From: an archaeon
Lineage (GTDB): Archaea > Nanobdellota > Nanobdellia > Woesearchaeales > ARS49
Direction: 5' to 3'
Length of the DNA stretch: 41,048 nt
Assembly: GCA_020051845.1 (NCBI GenBank)
Contig: JAGVQG010000042.1
Span: 1-41,048, forward strand
Position numbers and translations under genes: made by a program. Below are positions 31,461 through 39,789 of this stretch, piece by piece (the first letter of the stretch is position 1; the number at the start of each line of letters is the position of its first letter). The notes under the pieces were generated by a model, which saw nothing but the letters and a program-made list of their open reading frames with translations, had not been told where the DNA came from and ran no database searches.

Positions 31461-32402
31461 ACGAAGCAATATCACGCCTGCCAATCCTACGATTATTGCG
31501 GAAAGCAATTGCATTATGTGCACGGAGAATGCGCTCACAATCGCGATGTCATGACTTATCCCTAGTACTATGAACGCTCCTGCCCAACTCAGTTCTGTCG
31601 TGCCGAATCCTGCCAGGCCCGAGATCGGCAATATCGTGACCAAACGGTACAATGATGTCCCAAGTGCGACTGCCGCGAACGGCACATCATAGCCGAAGCC
31701 TACCATCAAAAGATATGTCTGCACATAGGCGAACAGCCAGACAAGCAGGCTTGTGACGATTATCATCGAGTAAGTGCGCGCTCCGCGTATGCTTTCAATC
31801 GCTGCAGCGACCTCACACATCTTGGCCAACGACCATTGCACGACGCGGATGTGTGCTATGCCCAGGATTGATGCAACTCTCCTGCCGAATGCCTCGATCT
31901 TGTGCCGCATTAAGACGAACATAACCAGGAGCAGGAATATCAACAGAAGCGCCGCTCCCATTATCATAAGCAATGTGCGGAAAGATGAAGGTGCGTCTCT
32001 GACGAAGAATAGCGCGACAAGCGTCAGTATGAAAACAGCGGCGATATCGAACACGCGACAGACTATCAGAACTGCCGCGGAATGACCTATGTTAATTCCT
32101 TGACGTCTTACCATGTAGATATAACTCATCTCGCCGAATATTCCTGGAAGTAGGTTCAGTAAGCATGTATGAACGAAGGTTATTGGAATCATTACTTTAG
32201 CCGGAACTTTGAGTAGACGCTGGAATCGTATCGCGCGCATGACCACGCTGAGGAGATAGATCAACAGGCTAGCGACCAAGAACAAGGGGTTTATCGCCAG
32301 CACGGTCTTGGACACTTCTGATGCGTCGACGTATCGTAGAAGCCACCAGACAAGAACCACAGTCAGCAATAGCGCTAGTGCCAGACGGAAAGAACGTTTC
32401 AT
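31419..32402 (-). CDS. LPG-synthase-type membrane protein (UPF0104/AglD-like flippase family)
   Basis: 327 residues with about eight membrane helices. The pattern VVMRAIRFQRLL near the start, then NLLPGIFGEMSYIYMVRRQGI, CRVFDIAAVF and ISGLAGFGTTELSWAGAF is that of the lysylphosphatidylglycerol synthase transmembrane family. In archaea such domains are the C-terminal part of AglD and are suggested to move polyprenyl-phosphate sugars across the membrane. It starts with an ATGA overlap on the GT39 gene, so the two form an operon and may act on the same lipid-linked sugar. The 3' end overlaps the convergent toroid gene. Confidence 0.8.
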   Translation of the reverse strand: MKRSFRLALALLLTVVLVWWLLRYVDASEVSKTVLAINPLFLVASLLIYLLSVVMRAIRFQRLLKVPAKVMIPITFVHTCLLNLLPGIFGEMSYIYMVRRQGINIGHSAAVLIVCRVFDIAAVFILTLVALFFVRDAPSSFRTLLMIMGAALLLIFLLLVMFVLMRHKIEAFGRRVASILGIAHIRVVQWSLAKMCEVAAAIESIRGARTYSMIIVTSLLVWLFAYVQTYLLMVGFGYDVPFAAVALGTSLYRLVTILPISGLAGFGTTELSWAGAFIVLGISHDIAIVSAFSVHIMQLLSAIIVGLAGVILLRSTKHTPKIGSLQE

Positions 32403-34090
32403 GGTTCGATGTTTATGTATTCAAGCTTGACCGGGCCGCTCGTCAGTTCGTAGTTCTTGCTGCGCGGACTTTTTCCTGCTAGCATGGTGTTTATGTCGTC
32501 TACACTGAAATTCCCGCCTTTGCGGAGGAGCATGTAGACCGGTGCGGGTTGCCCTCGGTTCACGAAGCCGATCTGGACAAGGTGATAATTCTGTGATATG
32601 TGATCCTTGATCGCGCTGCGCTCAGGGTCAGAGAATATGTCAAAATTCCATTGGTAAAGGAATAACCAACTGGCGTTCCACTTGTTTTCATAGAACCGGT
32701 AGTCTTCCACAGTTCCTGGAAGTGACATACCTTTGATATCACCGTGCCATAGAATGCCGTATGCCTGGTGGCTGCTCCTGATAAGCCTGTCACCTGGCTG
32801 TTTGTGCTGTTTGATATAGTCACCGGCTACGTCAAGACCGAAGAACTGTGTATCGAACTGCCTGTCCTTCGCCTCCATCGACGAGAAATAAAGAGTGCTT
32901 GAACCAAGACCACTTACTGCGTATGAGAACACCGGGACTGGAACCAAGAACAGCGCGACCATCACCAATGCTTTCGAGCCAGGGAATCGCAGGAAGCTGC
33001 CGATCGTGTTGCCTGCCACAGTGATGAATAGTGCCATGAAGATTATGAAGACTGACGCCAATGGGAATTGGTGATAGCTGTGACCGCGCAAAGATTCTGA
33101 CACGAGTATTGGCAATAACAACGAGCTCGCGCAGTAAGCGACCATGAACCATCTTGTTCTCTTCTCAAGTTTCTTCCACATGAGCGCGAAGACAACTATG
33201 CCCAATACCGCGAAAAGCACTCCGACGAGAGTATAATTATCCGCAAGATACGGCTTCACGGCAGCCATCGTCTCAGGCTCGAAAAGCGCGGCTATCCTTA
33301 TCTTGTCCTCTCCCTGCGGCAAGCCGCCGAATACCGAGACTATGTACCTGCCAGAGTACCACCACCAAGCAGGCGATAGCAAGACCAGGACTCCTGACGC
33401 GGCAAGCGTCTTCATCCTGACCTTCCACTCCTTGAGTCTTGACCAGGGGAATATGAAGATGAATGGTATGAAACAGATGCCATACGTGTATTTGGTGACT
33501 ATCGCAAGCGTGGTGAACAAAGACGCGAGTACCAGGTCGTGCCATTTGTCATTGTCGATCCAACGGAAGAAGAAAATCCATGCCGCGAGCATGAACACGA
33601 AGCCGAACGGCATCTGGTCAACGTTATGGGAGAAGAATACGAAGAGCGGGCTTATCGTGGTCAAGCCTGCCGCGACAAGCGCCATATCATCACGGCCGAA
33701 TAGCTTTCGTATGAAGAAGAACATCAGGGGTATCGCGAGCAGGCTGAAGAGTATGACTGGCAAGCGCGCAGCCCATAATTCCAATCCGAATATCTTGAAC
33801 ATGACTGCCGCGGCTATCGCGCTCACCGGGAAGAAGTCGCTATGGATGCCATCCACATTCTCATTCTTTGCAGGATAGTCATACTCAGGCACGAAGAATC
33901 CATGCGCAAAGAAACCATCCCTATCGAAATTCCTCGCGGCGGTGACATACCTTGCTTCCTTCCAGTTGTGGTAGCCTATCGACGGATAATCGGCATGGTA
34001 GAACCGAAGATATGCGCCGAACACGACGAGTGCGAGCAGGATCACCCACACTAATTTCTTCGGATTGTTCAGCTTGACAGAATCATCCAT
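32399..34090 (-). CDS. GT39/GT83 family glycosyltransferase (polyprenyl-phosphate-sugar dependent)
   Basis: 563 residues with about 10-11 helices in the N-terminal two-thirds and a soluble C-terminal domain. The first outside loop has YHNWKEARYVTAARNF, where an acidic residue is the catalytic position in PMT/ArnT-type enzymes. IHSDFFPVSAI, FSHNVDQMPF and the WWWYSG segment are also typical. The enzyme would take a sugar from a polyprenyl phosphate on the outer face and add it to a protein or glycan. It probably uses the product of the GT2 enzyme (27605). GGGTGGT lies eight bases before ATG 34090, with a TATA box at 34127-34135. It is cotranscribed with the LPG-synthase-type gene. Confidence 0.85.
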   Translation of the reverse strand: MDDSVKLNNPKKLVWVILLALVVFGAYLRFYHADYPSIGYHNWKEARYVTAARNFDRDGFFAHGFFVPEYDYPAKNENVDGIHSDFFPVSAIAAAVMFKIFGLELWAARLPVILFSLLAIPLMFFFIRKLFGRDDMALVAAGLTTISPLFVFFSHNVDQMPFGFVFMLAAWIFFFRWIDNDKWHDLVLASLFTTLAIVTKYTYGICFIPFIFIFPWSRLKEWKVRMKTLAASGVLVLLSPAWWWYSGRYIVSVFGGLPQGEDKIRIAALFEPETMAAVKPYLADNYTLVGVLFAVLGIVVFALMWKKLEKRTRWFMVAYCASSLLLPILVSESLRGHSYHQFPLASVFIIFMALFITVAGNTIGSFLRFPGSKALVMVALFLVPVPVFSYAVSGLGSSTLYFSSMEAKDRQFDTQFFGLDVAGDYIKQHKQPGDRLIRSSHQAYGILWHGDIKGMSLPGTVEDYRFYENKWNASWLFLYQWNFDIFSDPERSAIKDHISQNYHLVQIGFVNRGQPAPVYMLLRKGGNFSVDDINTMLAGKSPRSKNYELTSGPVKLEYINIEP

Positions 34091-34126
34091 AAACCCATAC
34101 CACCCAATCCATCCCCACTCGACGAG

Positions 34127-34135
34127 CTATATAAG
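34127..34135 (-). promoter_or_regulatory. TATA box of the GT39 operon
   Basis: The minus strand reads CTTATATAG, about 40 bases before ATG 34090. Transcription would start near 34105. Confidence 0.5.
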
Positions 34136-34184
34136 ATTATCGAACATTTCAATCACATCGATTTTCATGCTTCATTACTCAACG

Positions 34185-34218
34185 AAGTTTCATAAATAGA
34201 CAGGGATTTATGAAACTT
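34185..34218. repeat. 12-base perfect inverted repeat in the divergent GT39/TylF promoter region
   Basis: AAGTTTCATAAA (34185-34196) and its exact complement TTTATGAAACTT (34207-34218) with a 10-base spacer. The right arm runs into the TATA box of the methyltransferase gene, so it could be an operator for a dimeric repressor. Confidence 0.7.
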
Positions 34219-34226
34219 TATTATAG
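34217..34226 (+). promoter_or_regulatory. TATA box of the TylF-like methyltransferase gene
   Basis: CTTTATTATA is followed, about 26 bases from its centre, by the ribosome site GGAG (34251-34254) and ATG 34260. Confidence 0.5.
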
Positions 34227-34259
34227 ACCTACCTAATCACCAAATCCTACGGAGACAAA

Positions 34260-34994
34260 ATGCGATTAATAAGTGTACTATTAGGTAAGCTAGGATATTC
34301 TATTATGCGCATCAAAGCTCTCGAGAATCCGGTCGATATGGACAAAGAGTTCTGGGAGTTATACAATCAGTGCAAGGACACAACCATGGTCACACGTGAG
34401 GGCGCGTACGCGGCTTTTTGCGCTGCAAGGCATATCGCGCTTAACAAGATTCCCGGTGACCTAGTGGAGTGCGGAGTTTGGCGAGGTGGAATCTGCAAAC
34501 TCATGGCTTTAACACTCAGAAAATATGGCGACCTTTCCCGTAAGATTTGGTTGTATGACACATTTGCAGGGATGACCCGACCCAGCGAACATGATAAGCG
34601 TTTGGCGGATGACACAAGTGCCATGGGAAAATGGGAGAAATCCCAGCAGGACGACCACAACAATTGGGTTTATGCCAGCATCACGGACGTCAAGAACAAT
34701 CTACTTGATTGTTACCCTTTCAAGCAATTCCAATTTGTCCAAGGAAGAGTAGAAGAGACCCTAAATCACACAATCCCGAAGAATATCGCCTTGTTGCGTC
34801 TCGACACTGATTTCTATGAAAGCACGAAATTTGAACTTGAAATATTATACCCTGCACTATCACGCGGCGGCGTCCTTCTGATTGATGATTATGGCCACTG
34901 GGCCGGAAGCAAGAAAGCAGTTGATGAATATTTCGATAAGAAAGCCCCACTACTTTGGCGCGTGGATTATGCTGGAAGAGGCATGATAAAATGA
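34260..34994 (+). CDS. TylF/MycF-type O-methyltransferase
   Basis: 244 residues. GDLVECGVWRGG is the SAM-binding motif I, YDTFAGM follows, and LRLDTDFYESTK with GGVLLIDDYGHWAG gives the acidic metal-binding loop of the macrocin/mycinose sugar O-methyltransferases. It probably methylates a hydroxyl of a glycan sugar. It stands alone between divergent and convergent neighbours, with its own TATA box, GGAG ribosome site and an adjacent inverted repeat. Its base composition is visibly more AT-rich than the genes around it (many ATA, TTA and AGA codons), which fits recent acquisition. Confidence 0.88.
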   Translation: MRLISVLLGKLGYSIMRIKALENPVDMDKEFWELYNQCKDTTMVTREGAYAAFCAARHIALNKIPGDLVECGVWRGGICKLMALTLRKYGDLSRKIWLYDTFAGMTRPSEHDKRLADDTSAMGKWEKSQQDDHNNWVYASITDVKNNLLDCYPFKQFQFVQGRVEETLNHTIPKNIALLRLDTDFYESTKFELEILYPALSRGGVLLIDDYGHWAGSKKAVDEYFDKKAPLLWRVDYAGRGMIK

Positions 34995-35003
34995 ATTGTA
35001 ATC

Positions 35004-35022
35004 ATTATTTGACATAAATAAT
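35004..35022. repeat. AT-rich hairpin after the TylF-like gene
   Basis: ATTATTT, five bases, AAATAAT: a perfect seven-pair inverted repeat just past the stop codon, followed by a T-rich stretch. It may mark the 3' end of the transcript. Confidence 0.4.
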
Positions 35023-35046
35023 CTTAACGATTTGATTTTCGCCGCG

Positions 35047-35748
35047 TCAATCTATCTTCCATATAGTTGTCATTCCGAACCTGTTGCTCAATGCAGGTAC
35101 AAGACCTTTGAAATCCTTGCGCGGATAACGTGATAGAAGCCCGTTCATGACGTCGGCATATTCCGGCCTGTATGAATTATCGAGCATTATGTAGCCTCCT
35201 TTTCGTACTTTGGGGATTGCATGAGCTATGCATGATGCCCGTGCACGGCCATCGACCAACACCAAGTCGAACGTTCCATCGGCATATTTGTCGATGGTTC
35301 GGACATAGTTGCTGAAATCCTGCCCTGCATAGGCTGGATTCATTGAGCTGTTACTAGTGGTCGTGTAACTTCTAGCCCCTGGATTTGGTTCTGGAGTCAC
35401 GAGCTCGATATGCGCAGTAGATGGGATTCTCTTGCTTACAACATTGTACCATGATTCGTCATGCTCGGTTGATATCAATTTACCTGCTTTGCCGGAAAAG
35501 AATAGCGTCGAACCGCCCGAACCGTATTCAAAAACAACCATCGAAAGCGTGAGATACTTGTTCAACCAGTTTATCGCGGGGTAGGCAAGCCATGGGACCC
35601 TATGTGATATGGGAGATGCCCCAGGCGCGAGAGTGCCGAACCAATGGAGTGTCCATCGCAGCGATTCGAAATCTCCGAGTAGCAGTGTCCTGAACCATAA
35701 CGCGACGGCTCGTCCGGAAGCGATGATTATCCCTTTGTATGATGTCAT
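35047..35748 (-). CDS. Class I SAM-dependent methyltransferase
   Basis: 233 residues. VVFEYGSGGSTLFFS is motif I with the Gly-x-Gly loop, ISTEHDESWYNVV follows the acidic residue that would bind the ribose of SAM, and FDLVLVDGRARASC is the post-II strand; KVRKGGYIMLDN comes next. The substrate is not visible from sequence; by context it is likely a glycan sugar or a small precursor. The N-terminal 60 residues are an unusual helical extension. The start ATG shares one base with the stop of the GT4 gene (TAATG), so this is the last gene of the flippase-GT4-methyltransferase operon. Confidence 0.75.
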   Translation of the reverse strand: MTSYKGIIIASGRAVALWFRTLLLGDFESLRWTLHWFGTLAPGASPISHRVPWLAYPAINWLNKYLTLSMVVFEYGSGGSTLFFSGKAGKLISTEHDESWYNVVSKRIPSTAHIELVTPEPNPGARSYTTTSNSSMNPAYAGQDFSNYVRTIDKYADGTFDLVLVDGRARASCIAHAIPKVRKGGYIMLDNSYRPEYADVMNGLLSRYPRKDFKGLVPALSNRFGMTTIWKID

Positions 35749-36896
35749 TATGTCCTCATTGAGCGTTCTATGAATTCCAATAGACGCGCGTTGTATTTTG
35801 GGCTGTCAATCTCCATTGCTTTGGACTGTGCGACCCTTCCCATCTTTCTCGCAGCGTCGCCATTGTCAAGGACGTATCTTATCCCTCTGACAAGTCCTTG
35901 CGCAGAACCGCGCCTATATATTAAACCGCTGACCTCGTGCGTGACGAACTCATCCACTCCATCCATGTCGCTTGTGACTATTGGAGCGCCTGCCGCCATC
36001 GCCTCGAAGAGCGCATTTGGAATCCACTCGCTAAGCGAGCAGAATATGGATACATCTGCTGTCACGTAATAGTCCTTCATCATTGACCAGGGCACTTTTC
36101 CTACGGAAACTATCCTTTCTTTGCACCATTCAGGCACGAGCCAGCTAAAACGCTCACCTACATGAAGCAGCTTCACGTCAGGATATGCTGAGAATATTTC
36201 TGGCAACGCTTTCTCTAATGTGTGCACCCCTTTTCGAACTCGTTCGCTGCCTGCTGAGACGAAAAGCAGATGTCTTCCCTTCAATGGAAGTCGTTTTCCA
36301 CCTCGGTACGAGGCGTGTTTGACCCCATTATGTGGAGTTAGGTATGGCCGTGGATTGCCGTATTCCGACAAAGAATATTGCCTGCTTTTTTCGGATGAGA
36401 ATATGAAAGCCTTTGCATGCTGGACGCATTTCTTCTCCATTCTGCGCTGGATAATGAAATGTATGGACCGCGCTGCCCGCGTTATCAAAGAGACTTCATC
36501 TTTTGCTATCTCCATGTTTCTTTGAAAAATACGGGCTGGCTGTCCCACGCGAAGCACGTATTTTCTGTCCAATACACCTAGTGCTGCCCTGCTGTTCGCC
36601 AAGATTATGTCCTGCGGACCAGGAGGATGCTTCTCGAAATACCGCTTCACGCGTCGGGATAGGAAAAAATACTCCAGGTTCATTCCGAGCAATGGAATCC
36701 TTGCCTTTGGAACCTTGAATCTGAAGACCTCTGCGTAAGGGAGGTGTTCATGTGTTGGTCCATCATCCTGCCGTTTGCAGAGTATTATCGGATGGAATCC
36801 TTTCCCAGATAGAAACTTGGCGAATTCTTCTACGAATCCTGCATACGATCCTGAGTTCTCCGTGTAATTATGGACGACGAAATAGAAGTTTCTCAT
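35748..36896 (-). CDS. GT4 glycosyltransferase (paralogue of 38576-39745)
   Basis: 382 residues from ATG 36896, overlapping the flippase stop by ATGA. GT-B fold: the N-terminal domain starts NFYFVVHNYTENSGSYAGFV; the C-terminal donor domain contains LLFVSAGSERVRKGVHTLE, WCKERIVSVGKVPW and SEWIPNALFEAMAAGAPIVT, where the usual E-G-x-P becomes E-W-I-P. It would add a hexose from a nucleotide sugar to the growing polyprenyl glycan. Many blocks are shared with the plus-strand GT4 on the other side of the flippase. An open frame extends upstream to 37460, but it runs over the flippase gene and is not a real start. Confidence 0.88.
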   Translation of the reverse strand: MRNFYFVVHNYTENSGSYAGFVEEFAKFLSGKGFHPIILCKRQDDGPTHEHLPYAEVFRFKVPKARIPLLGMNLEYFFLSRRVKRYFEKHPPGPQDIILANSRAALGVLDRKYVLRVGQPARIFQRNMEIAKDEVSLITRAARSIHFIIQRRMEKKCVQHAKAFIFSSEKSRQYSLSEYGNPRPYLTPHNGVKHASYRGGKRLPLKGRHLLFVSAGSERVRKGVHTLEKALPEIFSAYPDVKLLHVGERFSWLVPEWCKERIVSVGKVPWSMMKDYYVTADVSIFCSLSEWIPNALFEAMAAGAPIVTSDMDGVDEFVTHEVSGLIYRRGSAQGLVRGIRYVLDNGDAARKMGRVAQSKAMEIDSPKYNARLLEFIERSMRT

Positions 36897-38398
36897 GCTT
36901 GCCCCGCGGCCGACATCTTTTTCCTTCTGATCATCGACAACACCGTGTTGATGTCCTCGGTATGAATCACCTTCAATAAAAACAAAGCAACTGTGTAAAG
37001 TATTACGCCCGGTGCTACAACTGCGATTATCTGCAAGAATACATTCAAGTGAAGGTTGCCCACGAAGAATACCGGCACTATCAGCAGTCCGCTCGCCACC
37101 AGTGTCTTTATCCATGCCCTCCATGGCAGCGTGATGTGCAGGTATTTCCTTAGATACCAAAGAGATTGCACTGTTATCATGAAGCACGTAAGCGCGTCGG
37201 CTATTCCTGCGCCTATCATTCCGAAATGAGGCACGAACAACAGGTTTGCCACGACTCCGATAATCACGCCAGTCACTATGATGAATGCATATATGCGGGG
37301 CTTGTGTATACCTAGAAGTATCGTCTGGTTCACGAGGAAGAACGAGTAGAATACGATAGCCCATGCCTGGAATGGCACTGCTTCCGCTGCACCCAAGAAC
37401 TTTGTTCCGAACAAGACGAGGATTGTCTGGTTCGACAATACCGTGAGCAGCATCGCGCAAGGCAATACGACCACCGCGAGCAGCCTGAACAATCTAGAGA
37501 TTCCGGCACTCAATCCTGTGTTTTCCGTTATGTACAACTCCGTTGTCACCGGAAGCAGTATCGCGGTCAATGATCGTGGAATGAACCTGCTCACCCCTGC
37601 TATCGTGACCGCTATTCCATACAAGCCCACCTTCTCGAGCGGATAGAAATATGTTAGGAAAGAAACGTCCATCGATGTTATCAAAGACGTGCCTATCATG
37701 CCGATAGTAACTGGTATCCCGAATCTGATTAATTTCTTGAATATATCCACATCCAATTTCGCCTTGACTTTGAAGAAAGGGAACAGTGTCATCACAAAGA
37801 TGAAACATATTATTGCTACAAGCAGATAAGATATGAAAAACGCCCACGATGCCGAGACTGTGGAATTGTTGATGCGCATGAGGATGAACGCCGATACTAA
37901 GAATAATAGGGTCTGCAAGAACTCAACTATCGAGTACATCCCCATTTTCTGATACGCATTAAAAAAACCCCTGAATGCAGACATAAAGATGGAGAAGAAA
38001 TACGCTCCCGTGATTATGATTAACGGCCAGAATGCCTTGTCTGTCTTGAAGTAGCTATTGGTCAAGTATCCGGATAACAGCAGGATTACAAGGCACAGTA
38101 TTCCAAATAACACCAGTTGTATTAACAAGAAGGTAATAAGAACTTTTTTAATGCTACATATGTCATTCTTGGTCTTGTATTCTGTCACATATCTCACGAA
38201 CGCAGGTCCCGTGCCGATCTGTTTCAGGCCAAAAAGCAGACCGACGAAAGAAAGTATTGCGTAGAACAATCCGAAGTCGCTCAACGACAGCATCCTTGAA
38301 AGTACAAGCTGCAGTACGTATCCAAGACCTGCACCTAAAACAAGCGATATCAGGACGATTATTGAGCCCTTCATGACACGATGAGTATAATCAGTCAT
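36893..38398 (-). CDS. Wzx-type polysaccharide flippase (MATE/MviN superfamily)
   Basis: 501 residues with 12-14 predicted helices. GSIIVLISLVLGAGLGYVLQ, LSRMLSLSDFGLFYAILSFV, FVRYVTEYKTKND and the later DVSFLTYFYPLEKVGLYGIA are the landmarks of polysaccharide-export flippases. It would move the polyprenyl-linked glycan from the inner to the outer face for AglB or GT39. A TATA box (38421-38428, shared with the divergent GT4) predicts leaderless translation from ATG 38398. It is the first gene of an operon with GT4 and a methyltransferase. Confidence 0.92.
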   Translation of the reverse strand: MTDYTHRVMKGSIIVLISLVLGAGLGYVLQLVLSRMLSLSDFGLFYAILSFVGLLFGLKQIGTGPAFVRYVTEYKTKNDICSIKKVLITFLLIQLVLFGILCLVILLLSGYLTNSYFKTDKAFWPLIIITGAYFFSIFMSAFRGFFNAYQKMGMYSIVEFLQTLLFLVSAFILMRINNSTVSASWAFFISYLLVAIICFIFVMTLFPFFKVKAKLDVDIFKKLIRFGIPVTIGMIGTSLITSMDVSFLTYFYPLEKVGLYGIAVTIAGVSRFIPRSLTAILLPVTTELYITENTGLSAGISRLFRLLAVVVLPCAMLLTVLSNQTILVLFGTKFLGAAEAVPFQAWAIVFYSFFLVNQTILLGIHKPRIYAFIIVTGVIIGVVANLLFVPHFGMIGAGIADALTCFMITVQSLWYLRKYLHITLPWRAWIKTLVASGLLIVPVFFVGNLHLNVFLQIIAVVAPGVILYTVALFLLKVIHTEDINTVLSMIRRKKMSAAGQA

Positions 38399-38410
38399 GG
38401 GTTCGCCGCC

Positions 38411-38428
38411 CCGAAAATGGTTTATAAG
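38411..38428. promoter_or_regulatory. Bidirectional promoter between flippase and GT4
   Basis: On the plus strand CCGAAAATGG (BRE-like) leads into TTTATAAG; on the minus strand the same octamer reads CTTATAAA, about 26 bases from the flippase ATG. The plus-strand transcript would have a leader of about 125 bases before ATG 38576; a second weak TATA (CATTTATAGG) at about 38484-38493 is an alternative. Confidence 0.5.
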
Positions 38429-38575
38429 TATTGTGCACCCCTACTTCAGCATACAATGCACACTCGAACGGAGAATCATAACTCATTTATAGGATGCGTA
38501 GGCAGAACAGAACGCTGAAAATCATCAAGCGACCAGAATGGTCCATTGGATTGCGCGAAAAATCAAGGAATCAAT

Positions 38576-39745
38576 ATGAAACGTTTTATCGTCGTGTCGC
38601 AGATTTATGCCGCAGAAGAAGGGTCATTCTCTGGTTTCATAAAGGAATTGGTGACGCGCGCCTCCAAGGATTTTGAGGTGACCATCCTTTGCGGCAGGAG
38701 GAAAGGACAACCATATCGGGAAGTGCTTCCATATGGGACGATCATAAGATTCGATGTACCTAACTTCCCGATTTTCAGGAGCGTGCTCGAAGCGATGTTC
38801 CTTTGCATGAAGATACGCCGATTCCTTAGAAGAAATCCTCCTGGAAAGGACGCACTATTCCTCACGAACGGTGAAGCCGCGCTTGGTGTGTTGAAATATC
38901 CATACGTTATCCGTGCCGGAGATCAGCCCGTCCTTGCCATGCTCAAGAACATGTCATTGGCTGACGGATTCAGCTCGTTCCAATCGAGGGCTGCGCGCAG
39001 GATGCATGCCTATATGAGCTACGTGCTCGAGCATATCACGATAAGGCGCGCTAGCGGGATTCTTTTCTCGTCGGAAAAGAATCGCGGTCTGTTCATAAAA
39101 TATCACGGCGTCTCTGACGTTCCATCTTTCGTGCCAAGATCTGGTGTGGATTGCAAAGGAATGGGTTCTGGCAAGATTCTGCCGAGAAAGGGAAAGGTCC
39201 TGCTTTTCATCGCTTTGCGTGATGAAAAGATAAGGAAAGGCGCCATTTTCCTTGAACGGAGCCTTCCTTTGGTTTTCGCCGCTGACAAGGATGCCGTCCT
39301 TTTGCATGTCGGAGACAGATTCGAATGGAATGTCCCTTCATGGTGCAAAGAAAGGATAGTTTCCGTAGGCAGAGTTCCCTGGGACAGGATGAAGGATTAT
39401 TTTGCAACAGCAGATATCTTTGTTTCATGCTCGATAAGCGAGGGTTTTCCAAACGCGATTCTTGAGGCCATGGCCGCAGGTTTGCCAATAGTCACAAGCA
39501 ACATCATAGGAATCGATGAATTCATCAGGAACGGGAAAGATGGTTTGGTGTATGACGCGACCGACACCCAGGGTTTGTCTTCCGCGTTAGTATACCTCTT
39601 GAAAGACAAAAAACTGAGAACAAGTATGGGTGCATCGGCAAAGTGCCATGTTCTACCGCTAGACTATCGGACATACTCATCCGAACTTATGCGTTTCATC
39701 AATAAGCCGCAAGGCCACACGTGTCTGTTAATGAACAAGAAATAA
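38576..39745 (+). CDS. GT4 glycosyltransferase (paralogue of 35748-36896)
   Basis: 389 residues from ATG 38576. GT-B fold with KRFIVVSQIYAAEEGSFSGF at the N-terminus, and a donor domain with WCKERIVSVGRVPW, SEGFPNAILEAMAAGLPIVT (canonical E-G-F-P, unlike its paralogue) and IGIDEFIRNGKDGLVY. It would transfer a hexose to a lipid-linked glycan. The two GT4 genes share long blocks in the C-terminal domain and lie head-out on either side of the flippase, so they arose by duplication with inversion. An earlier in-frame ATG at 38546 lacks the conserved start. Confidence 0.88.
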   Translation: MKRFIVVSQIYAAEEGSFSGFIKELVTRASKDFEVTILCGRRKGQPYREVLPYGTIIRFDVPNFPIFRSVLEAMFLCMKIRRFLRRNPPGKDALFLTNGEAALGVLKYPYVIRAGDQPVLAMLKNMSLADGFSSFQSRAARRMHAYMSYVLEHITIRRASGILFSSEKNRGLFIKYHGVSDVPSFVPRSGVDCKGMGSGKILPRKGKVLLFIALRDEKIRKGAIFLERSLPLVFAADKDAVLLHVGDRFEWNVPSWCKERIVSVGRVPWDRMKDYFATADIFVSCSISEGFPNAILEAMAAGLPIVTSNIIGIDEFIRNGKDGLVYDATDTQGLSSALVYLLKDKKLRTSMGASAKCHVLPLDYRTYSSELMRFINKPQGHTCLLMNKK

Positions 39746-39789
39746 GCGGAATGAACGTATAATCTCGATGTTATTTGATAATATTGTTT

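Noticed and set aside
36897-37460. N-terminal extension of the minus-strand GT4 frame to 37460
   Set aside because: It lies entirely over the flippase gene in another frame. The conserved GT4 start (NFYFVVHNYTEN) begins at ATG 36896 with an ATGA overlap.
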